From Candidatus Solincola tengchongensis (GTDB lineage Bacteria > Actinomycetota > Geothermincolia > Geothermincolales > RBG-13-55-18): a DNA stretch of 10,755 bases. Of this stretch, positions 5,958 through 10,755 are shown one piece after another. The stretch covers positions 1 to 10,755 of the forward strand of contig JACVJH010000211.1 of NCBI GenBank assembly GCA_015711895.1, given 5' to 3'. A program made the position numbers and the translations under genes. The notes under the pieces were generated by a model. That model saw only the letters and a list, made by a program, of their open reading frames with translations. It did no database searches and was not told where the DNA came from. Position 1 is the first letter of the stretch; each line of letters starts with the position of its first letter.

Positions 5958-7286
5958 ATGTTCGACACCCTGAGCGAACGCCTCCAGGACATATTCCGGC
6001 GTCTGCGCGGGCACGGCAAGCTGTCCGAGAAGCAAGTGGACGAGGTCATGCGGGAGATTCGCCTGGCCCTCCTGGAAGCGGACGTCAACTTCAGGGTGGT
6101 CAAGGACTTCATCTCCCGGGTGCGGGAGAGGGCGGTGGGTCAGGAGGTGCTGCGCTCCCTGACCCCAGCCCAGCAGGTGATCAAGATAGTCAACGAGGAG
6201 CTCACCGAGCTTTTAGGGAGCACCAACGAGCGCATCAACTTCTCCGGGCGGCCCCCCTCGCTGATCATGCTCGTGGGGCTGCAGGGTTCCGGGAAGACCA
6301 CCGCCACGGCCAAACTGGCCCACCATCTGCGCAGCCAGGGGCGCCACCCCCTGATGATCGCAGCCGACGTCTATCGTCCCGCGGCCATCGACCAGCTGGA
6401 GAAGCTGGGGGAGCAAGCCGGCATCCAGGTATACTCCGAGCGCGGGTCGAGACCGGAGGAGATAATCGCCGCCGGCATACGCAAGGCGGAGAAGGAGGCC
6501 CTGGACATGGTGATCATCGACACCGCCGGCCGCCTGCACATCGACGAGGACATGATGCGAGAGCTGGTGGACATCCGGAAGAGGTTCAAGCCCCACGAGA
6601 CCCTCCTTGTGGTGGACGCCATGACCGGCCAGGACGCGGTGAACGTCGCCCAGTCCTTCGCCTCCGAGGTGGGCTTCGACGGGGTCATCCTCACCAAGCT
6701 GGACGGCGACGCGCGGGGCGGCGCCGCACTGTCCATCAAGTCGGTGACCGGTAAGCCCATCAAGTTCGCCAGTGTGGGGGAGAAGATAGGGGACCTGGAG
6801 CCCTTCCATCCGGACCGCATGGCCTCGCGCATCCTGGGCATGGGGGACATGCTCACCCTCATCGAGAGGGCCCAGGCCACCTACGACGAGGAGCGGGCGC
6901 GGGAGCTGGAGAAGAAGCTGCGCAAGCAGCAGTTCACCCTGGAGGACTTCCTGGAGCAGATGCAGCAGCTGAAGAGGATGGGGCCCCTGGACCAGATACT
7001 GGGTATGATACCGGGCATATCCTCCTCCAAGCTCCGGTCGCTCCAGGTGGACGAGAAGCAGATCAAGAAAGTGGAGGCCATCATCCAGTCCATGACCCCC
7101 GAGGAGAGGAGAAAGCCCCAGATAATCGGGGCCAGCCGCAAGCAGCGCATCGCCAGGGGGAGCGGCACCAGCACCCAGGACGTCAACCGGCTCCTGCAGC
7201 AGTTCCAGCAGATGCAGAAGCTGATAAAGCAGTTCGGGAAGATGTCCCCGCGCCGGCTGGGGCAGATGTTCCCGTTCCAGTCCTAG
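5958..7286 (+). CDS. ffh: Signal recognition particle protein Ffh (SRP54)
   Basis: Ffh binds 4.5S/SRP RNA and signal sequences emerging from the ribosome, then docks on FtsY in a GTP-dependent complex. ATG 5958 gives the family-typical start MFDTLSERLQDIF and 442 residues, and purine-rich GGAAAAGGG precedes it. The N domain is about 1-85 and the G domain about 86-295, with G1 GLQGSGKT (107-114), DVYRPAAIDQL, G3 DTAGR (188-192) and G4 TKLDGDARGG (TKLD at 246-249). The Met- and Gln-rich M domain follows, with FTLEDFLEQMQQLKRMGPL and the RNA-binding helix SRKQRIARGSG (393-403). All motifs are intact. The gene ends in TAG and rpsP begins 49 bp later. No SRP RNA gene could be recognised in the window. 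Confidence 0.98.
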   Translation: MFDTLSERLQDIFRRLRGHGKLSEKQVDEVMREIRLALLEADVNFRVVKDFISRVRERAVGQEVLRSLTPAQQVIKIVNEELTELLGSTNERINFSGRPPSLIMLVGLQGSGKTTATAKLAHHLRSQGRHPLMIAADVYRPAAIDQLEKLGEQAGIQVYSERGSRPEEIIAAGIRKAEKEALDMVIIDTAGRLHIDEDMMRELVDIRKRFKPHETLLVVDAMTGQDAVNVAQSFASEVGFDGVILTKLDGDARGGAALSIKSVTGKPIKFASVGEKIGDLEPFHPDRMASRILGMGDMLTLIERAQATYDEERARELEKKLRKQQFTLEDFLEQMQQLKRMGPLDQILGMIPGISSSKLRSLQVDEKQIKKVEAIIQSMTPEERRKPQIIGASRKQRIARGSGTSTQDVNRLLQQFQQMQKLIKQFGKMSPRRLGQMFPFQS

Positions 7287-7335
7287 CGGACCCGCGAGCC
7301 GAGCGGGAAGGATTCAGGAAAGGAGTGCATGTCCG

Positions 7336-7608
7336 TTGGTCAGGATCAGATTGAGGCGCATGGGCGGCAAGAAGAAGCCCTATTATCGGGTGGTGGCGGC
7401 CGACGCCCGCAGCCCCCGCGACGGCAGGTTCATCGAGACCCTGGGGCGCTACGATCCCCGGCAGGAACCCTCCCTCATCGAGCTTGACGAGGAGAAAGTC
7501 CTGGACTGGTTGCGCAAGGGAGCCCAGCCCACCGATCAGGTGCGCAGGCTCATGGAGATCAAGGGCATCTGGCAGAAGTTCCAGGAGGAAAAAAGTGGCA
7601 AGCGATGA
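7336..7608 (+). CDS. rpsP: 30S ribosomal protein S16
   Basis: S16 is an assembly protein of the 30S body that binds 16S rRNA. The 90-residue product MVRIRLRRMGGKKKPYYRVV, then ADARSPRDGRFIETLGRYDP, is a full-length match to the family, with the conserved basic N-terminus and the DGRFIE..G.YDP core. The start must be TTG 7336, because the conserved VRIRL follows at once; AAAGGAG (7319-7325) lies 10 nt upstream. An ATG at 7329 is out of frame. The gene probably shares a transcript with ffh upstream and khpA and rimM downstream. Its 3' end carries the AGGAGG that could serve as ribosome binding site for khpA. Confidence 0.97.
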   Translation: MVRIRLRRMGGKKKPYYRVVAADARSPRDGRFIETLGRYDPRQEPSLIELDEEKVLDWLRKGAQPTDQVRRLMEIKGIWQKFQEEKSGKR

Positions 7609-7861
7609 CGGGAAGGGCCGGGGGACGGAGATGAAGGAGCTTCTCGAATACCTGGCCAAGGCGCTGGTGGACAACCCGGAACGTGTGGAGGTGACTTCCG
7701 TGGAAGGGGAGAGGTCGGTGATCCTGCAGCTGCGGGTAGACCCCTCCGACCTGGGCAAGGTGATAGGCAAGAACGGGAGGATAGCCCAGGCCATGCGCAC
7801 CCTGATAAAGGCCTCGGCCACCAAGGAAGGGCGCAATGCCATCGTGGAGATAATCGACTGA
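7595..7861 (+). CDS. khpA: KH-domain RNA-binding protein KhpA (YlqC family)
   Basis: This is a small single KH-domain protein. In several Gram-positive bacteria KhpA pairs with KhpB (Jag/EloR) and affects RNA binding, cell division or elongation. The core MKELLEYLAKALVDNPERVEV is followed by DLGKVIGKNGRIAQAMRTL, with the RNA-contacting GxxG loop GKNG at 7766-7777. The start is ambiguous. GTG 7595 has a perfect AGGAGG (7583-7588) six bases upstream inside rpsP and gives 88 residues with a short polar extension, overlapping rpsP by 14 bp. ATG 7631 gives the usual family length of 76 residues but only a weak site. I list the first on ribosome-binding evidence. It lies between rpsP and rimM, its normal neighbourhood; no khpB is in the window. 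Confidence 0.9.
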   Translation: MASDDGKGRGTEMKELLEYLAKALVDNPERVEVTSVEGERSVILQLRVDPSDLGKVIGKNGRIAQAMRTLIKASATKEGRNAIVEIID

Positions 7862-7867
7862 GGGACC

Positions 7868-8386
7868 ATGCCTTCCGGTTCCCGCAAGCCGTCCCGGGTG
7901 ATTGCCGGCCGGGTAATCAAGCCCTACGGGATTCTGGGATGGGTGAGGGTGGAGGTCCTCTCCGCGAATCCCGAACGCTTTCGTCCCGGAAACGCCTTCC
8001 TTGTGGAGGGAAGGGAGGAGACCTTGGTCCTGGAAGCCGCCCGAGGGGGGCCCGGTTCCCTGCTGGTGAAGTTCCGGGGGGTTGACGACCGCTCCAGAGC
8101 CAGTGAACTGGCGGGCGAATACCTGATGATCACCCCGGAACAGATGGGCGAGCCGCCTCCGGGTTCCTACTGGGAGCACGACCTCCTTCGCCTGCGGGTC
8201 TTCGACGTCGGAGGCCGCTGCCTGGGCGAGGTCATGGAGGTCATGGAGACGGGGGCCAACGACGTGTTGGTGGTGAGGGACGAGGCCGGAGAGGAACGCC
8301 TCATACCCCTCATCGAGGAGGTGGTGGTGGAGATAGACCTCCCCGGGGAGAGGATGGTCATCCGCCCCCTCCCGGGACTGCTGTGA
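7868..8386 (+). CDS. rimM: Ribosome maturation factor RimM
   Basis: RimM assists assembly of the 30S head and works with S19 and 16S rRNA during maturation. The 172-residue product has an N-terminal RimM beta-barrel (about 12-90) with AGRVIKPYGILGWVRVEVL and the DRSRASELAGEYLMI segment. A C-terminal PRC-barrel follows (about 98-170) with SYWEHDLLRLRVFD, GANDV (129-133), ERLIPLIEEVVVEIDL and terminal PLPGLL. ATG 7868 follows GAGGG, which overlaps the khpA stop codon, so translation is probably coupled. The 6-bp distance to khpA supports one transcript with rpsP. Length is normal and nothing is missing. trmD, usually adjacent, is here separated by 221 bp. Confidence 0.96.
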   Translation: MPSGSRKPSRVIAGRVIKPYGILGWVRVEVLSANPERFRPGNAFLVEGREETLVLEAARGGPGSLLVKFRGVDDRSRASELAGEYLMITPEQMGEPPPGSYWEHDLLRLRVFDVGGRCLGEVMEVMETGANDVLVVRDEAGEERLIPLIEEVVVEIDLPGERMVIRPLPGLL

Positions 8387-8607
8387 GCCGGGCTACCCTC
8401 GCGGGCCTCGCTGCGGGCGGCGCGCATATGGCCCGCGGCGGGGGAGCCGGTCGGGCCTCTCACGGAAATCCCTTTCCGGAACCAAAGGCATCTCCGCCAT
8501 GAGGAACGTGGCCTCGAGTCCTGACCCCGTCTGTACCCGGAGGCCTGATCCCGCGTATAAAGGGAGCGTTCCAGACGGCGGAAGGGCGCGGCCTTGAGGA
8601 GGGAACC
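8387..8607. other. 221-bp spacer between rimM and trmD
   Basis: No gene is seen. CGGAAA (8463-8468) and TTTCCG (8473-8478) form a perfect 6-bp hairpin with a TCCC loop. TATAAA at 8556-8561 is a good -10 by itself but has no matching -35. The region could hold a weak promoter for trmD. It ends with the strong trmD ribosome binding site GAGGAGGG at 8596-8603. Confidence 0.45.
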
Positions 8608-9327
8608 TTGCGCATAGACGTCTATACCATCTTTCCGGGCATCTTCCAGTCCCCTTTGCAGGAGGGGCTGCTGGGCAAGGCCATCCGCAGGGGGCTGGTG
8701 GAGGTTCGGGTGCACGACATCCGCGACTACGCCCCGGGCAAGCACCGCCAGGTGGACGACGAGCCCTTTGGAGGGGGGCCGGGAATGGTCCTCAAGCCGG
8801 AGCCCGTCTTCGAGGCCGTGACCCGCACCCTGGGCTACCGCCTGGAAGAGCTGGAGCGCCTGAAGAGCGAGGTCTCGGTGGTCATGCTCACTCCCCGGGG
8901 GGAGAGGCTGACCCAGGAGAAAGTGGCGGAGCTGGCTTCTCGGCCGCACCTGGCCCTCATCTGCGGGCGTTACGAGGGCGTGGACGAGAGGGTCCTCGAG
9001 CACCTCTGCACAGAGGCCATCTCCATAGGGGGGGGCGGGCTGGCCGGGGGGGAGTTCGCCGCCCTGGTGATCATCGCGGCCGTCACCCGGCTGGTGCCCG
9101 GGGTGGTGGGCAACCTGGAGTCCCTTCGCGAGGAGTCCTTCAGCGGCGGGCTCCTGGAGTACCCCCAGTACACCAGGCCAGCGGAGTACCTGGGATGGAG
9201 GGTGCCGGAGGTCTTGCTCTCCGGCAACCACCAGGAGGTGGAGAGGTGGCGCCGCCGCATGGCCCTGGAGTGGACCCGCCGCATGCGGCCGGAGCTTTTA
9301 AAGGAGGGAGGAAGGGAAGAGAACTAG
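8608..9327 (+). CDS. trmD: tRNA (guanine-N1)-methyltransferase TrmD, with altered active-site residues
   Basis: TrmD methylates N1 of G37 in tRNAs with a G at position 36, using SAM bound in a trefoil knot, and so prevents +1 frameshifting. The start is TTG 8608 with GAGGAGGG 5-7 nt upstream; the product is 239 residues. Family features are clear: MRIDVYTIFPGIF, VDDEPFGGGPGMVLKPEPV, ICGRYEGVDERV, TRLVPGVVGN (the Arg equals E. coli R154), PQYTRP and VPEVLLSGNH. Two functional places differ. The knot loop, usually SIGDYVL(S/T)GGE, reads SIGGGGLAGGE (G141 to E149), so Asp-Tyr-Val is replaced by three Gly. The position of the E. coli catalytic D169 (EDSF) is Glu 176 (EESF). The length is preserved, so this is not a simple frameshift. 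Family identity is certain; full activity is an open question. Confidence 0.94.
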   Translation: MRIDVYTIFPGIFQSPLQEGLLGKAIRRGLVEVRVHDIRDYAPGKHRQVDDEPFGGGPGMVLKPEPVFEAVTRTLGYRLEELERLKSEVSVVMLTPRGERLTQEKVAELASRPHLALICGRYEGVDERVLEHLCTEAISIGGGGLAGGEFAALVIIAAVTRLVPGVVGNLESLREESFSGGLLEYPQYTRPAEYLGWRVPEVLLSGNHQEVERWRRRMALEWTRRMRPELLKEGGREEN

Positions 9328-9708
9328 CGGTTTTAGGCCATCAAAGACCGTTACCGGCACGGCTTTAGGAAACCGTAAGGTAAGGAGGAAAAAGGCCGGC
9401 AAGATGACGGTCTGCCGTAGGTGATCGTTCAGGTTGAGGTCTTGATAGTGAAAAAAGTGGAGGAGGGGAAGGGCAGGGCGTCGGATGGCGGGCGGTAGGC
9501 GTTCTTTTATGGCCGCGATCCGAAAGACCGAGAGCTGAGGCAGTGGAAGGGGCACGCGCCGGACCCCTCAGGGTGTTCCTATACACCCGCCTTGCGGACG
9601 GCGTGACGGGGGGCGCGAGTATGCAGATGGCGCAGGGGGATTTCCTTGTGCGCTGCGAGGCAGGAAGGTCTATACATGTTGCGGGCTTCCATGGGTTAAA
9701 ATAAGCGG
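9328..9708. other. Gene-free spacer between trmD and the rplS leader
   Basis: No gene is recognised on either strand. CGGTTT (9328-9333) can pair with AAACCG (9370-9375) just after the trmD stop, with a 36-nt loop. GGGTGT (9571-9576) pairs with ACACCC (9583-9588) as a 6-bp hairpin with a 6-nt loop. No T-run marks a clear terminator. TAAAAT at 9697-9702 is the best promoter-like element. Confidence 0.5.
9672..9702 (+). promoter_or_regulatory. Candidate rplS promoter (-10 TAAAAT)
   Basis: TAAAAT at 9697-9702 matches the -10 consensus at five of six bases in GC-rich surroundings. The -35 around 9673-9679 is poor. Transcription would start near 9709 and give a leader of about 170 nt before rplS. 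A second AT-rich element, TATACA at 9671-9676, could be a competing -10. Confidence 0.35.
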
Positions 9709-9882
9709 GGCTCACGGCCCGGCTCCCGTCCGGCGGGGGAAGAGTTCCCCATTCGCAGGGAGGAGAGATGAGAGGCCACGGTGCAGGAGCACCGTGTGCC
9801 GGAGGGTCGAGGACCGCGCACCGGCGCCTTCCCTTGCCGGGGAAGGGCCGATGGTTTGTAATATACGGAAAGGAGGAAGAGG
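9709..9882 (+). promoter_or_regulatory. Structured rplS leader with three hairpins
   Basis: Three stable hairpins follow one another. The first is GGGGAA-gag-TTCCCC (9736-9750). The second is CACGGTGC-agga-GCACCGTG (9777-9796, perfect 8-bp stem). The third is an 11-bp stem with one bulged G, from 9822-9833 to 9840-9850. The third ends 20 nt before the rplS ribosome binding site AGGAGG (9871-9876). Autoregulatory leaders are known for L19 in some Firmicutes, but I do not recognise that motif here, so a control role is inference. An ATG at 9768 with AGGGAGGAG just upstream could start a short leader ORF ending at 9959 inside rplS. Confidence 0.45.
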
Positions 9883-10230
9883 ATGCAGAAGACGGACGTG
9901 GTGGAGAGCGAATACCTGCGGGACGACATCCCGGATTTCCGTCCCGGGGATACGGTTAAGGTCCACGTTAGGGTGGTGGAGGGAAACCGGGAGCGAATCC
10001 AGGTCTTTCAGGGCGTGGTCATCGCCCGTAGGGGGGGCGGCACCCGGGAGACCTTCACCGTGCGCAAGGTGTCCTTCGGGGTGGGAGTGGAGCGCACCTT
10101 CCCCCTGCATTCGCCCATCATCGCCAAGATCGAGGTGGTCTCCCAGGGCAAGGTCCGGCGGGCCAAGCTCTATTACCTCCGGGACCGGGTGGGAAAGAAG
10201 GCCAGGATAAAGGAAAAGCGCCGCACCTGA
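9883..10230 (+). CDS. rplS: 50S ribosomal protein L19
   Basis: L19 sits at the 30S-50S interface and takes part in inter-subunit contacts. The 115-residue product matches the family over its full length: DIPDFRPGDTVKVHVRVVEG, RIQVFQGVVIARRGGGTRETFTVRK, VGVERTFPLHSPIIAKIEV and KVRRAKLYYLRDRVGKKARIKEK. ATG 9883 has a perfect AGGAGG (9871-9876) six bases upstream. The stop TGA lies 17 bp before the lepB start, which suggests a shared transcript. trmD, usually immediately upstream, is 555 bp away here, so rplS probably has its own promoter and leader. Confidence 0.97.
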   Translation: MQKTDVVESEYLRDDIPDFRPGDTVKVHVRVVEGNRERIQVFQGVVIARRGGGTRETFTVRKVSFGVGVERTFPLHSPIIAKIEVVSQGKVRRAKLYYLRDRVGKKARIKEKRRT

Positions 10231-10247
10231 GGGCCGAGGTCGTCAGC

Positions 10248-10727
10248 ATGTCAGGTCACCTGCCCCGGTCTTTATCGGACGAGGGGGAGCTCGGTGCGCC
10301 CGGAGGATATCCGGGAGCGCCGGACGGAGCGGCCGTGAGGGCCGGGGGAGGAAGAGATGGAGAGGGCTCCCAATGGCTGGGCGCTTTCCTCGAGGTGGCG
10401 GTGCTCTTCATCACCGCCCTGGTCTTGGCCATCTTCCTACAGGCCTTCTTGATCAAGCCCTATATGCTCCCCTCCCCCTCTATGGAGCCCACCCTGAAGG
10501 AGGGGGACCGGGTGATGGTGGACCGCATCACCTACCATTTCCGCAAGCCCCGCCGCGGTGAGATAATCGTCTTCCGTTTCAATCCCAACGATTCCGGCAA
10601 CCACACCCAGGGCGCCAACCCCCTCTCGCGATCTCTGGACCTTCTGGCGGAGGTACTAAATGTCACCCACCAGGAGGCGGTACCCTTCATCAAGAGGGTG
10701 GTCGTCGTGGAGGGTGTCGTCGTTTAG
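10248..10727 (+). CDS. lepB: Signal peptidase I LepB, 5' part, interrupted by in-frame TAG
   Basis: LepB cleaves signal peptides on the outer face of the membrane with a Ser-Lys dyad. ATG 10248 follows GAGGT by 7 nt; GTG 10335 is an alternative. The first ~42 residues are a Gly/Pro-rich polar cytoplasmic region, followed by one membrane segment (about 43-68, FLEVAVLFITALVLAIFLQAFLI). Box B PSPSMEPTL holds the catalytic S78, then GDRVMVDRI, RGEIIVF and FIKRV with the general-base K149. The usual continuation is KRVIGLPGDTVEL; here it reads VVVVEGVVV and then TAG at 10725-10727, with the normal LRDGQLYIN continuing in the same frame at 10728-10754. The conserved Gly-Asp and everything after it, including the C-terminal SGNS-type box, are lost or outside the window. 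Either a nonsense mutation or a base-call error near the sequence end explains this. As read, the product would be inactive. Confidence 0.88.
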   Translation: MSGHLPRSLSDEGELGAPGGYPGAPDGAAVRAGGGRDGEGSQWLGAFLEVAVLFITALVLAIFLQAFLIKPYMLPSPSMEPTLKEGDRVMVDRITYHFRKPRRGEIIVFRFNPNDSGNHTQGANPLSRSLDLLAEVLNVTHQEAVPFIKRVVVVEGVVV

Positions 10728-10755
10728 CTGCGCGACGGCCAGCTGTATATCAACG

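Noticed and set aside
9298..9715. Minus-strand open frames in the trmD-rplS spacer
   Set aside because: Short, Pro/Arg/Leu-rich, without family resemblance or clear initiation sites.
10725..10727. UAG read as an amino acid in lepB
   Set aside because: ffh and trmD in the same window end in TAG at the expected family C-termini, and neighbouring conserved residues are also lost, which points to mutation or base-call error.

Overview
The window is a high-GC bacterial chromosome segment with every recognised gene on the + strand. It carries a housekeeping cluster for chromosome organisation, co-translational protein targeting, and ribosome and tRNA maturation. The order is smc (3' part), ftsY, a PAS histidine kinase, ffh, rpsP, khpA, rimM, trmD, rplS, lepB (5' part). 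Firmicutes and Actinobacteriota both have related orders. The absence of ylxM next to ffh, lepB directly after rplS, TANNNT-type -10 elements and the GC-rich codon use fit an actinobacterial-type lineage better. This placement is an inference from gene order and composition, not from a database match.

Region by region: 1-1236 is the C-terminal coiled coil and ATPase head of SMC. 1237-1993 has no recognisable gene. 1994-3289 is FtsY, the SRP receptor. 3290-3985 has no recognisable gene but holds the best promoter of the window (TTGACA-N17-TAAATT), an inverted repeat across that promoter, and an uncharacterised possible RNA or leader ending in a hairpin. 3986-5545 is a soluble PAS-PAS histidine kinase with no response regulator beside it. 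5546-5957 is a spacer with a terminator-like hairpin and candidate promoters for ffh. 5958-8386 is a tight block of ffh, rpsP, khpA and rimM. trmD follows after 221 bp and rplS after another 555 bp, the latter with a leader of three hairpins. lepB begins 17 bp after rplS and is broken by an in-frame TAG close to the window end.

The genes work together as follows. Ffh and FtsY are the two GTPases of the SRP pathway, which brings nascent membrane and secreted proteins to the translocon. LepB removes signal peptides afterwards. S16, RimM, KhpA, TrmD and L19 serve ribosome assembly, RNA binding and tRNA m1G37 modification. SMC belongs to chromosome condensation and segregation.

I found no mobile element, CRISPR array, tRNA or rRNA, and no clear new multi-gene system. 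The points most worth a second look are: TrmD with changed residues at the SAM-binding loop and at the catalytic aspartate; the nonsense codon and substituted box D in lepB; the promoter, dyad and possible RNA between ftsY and the kinase; the kinase with changes in its H and G1 boxes; the structured rplS leader; and the large share (about a quarter) of gene-free DNA inside a normally compact cluster.
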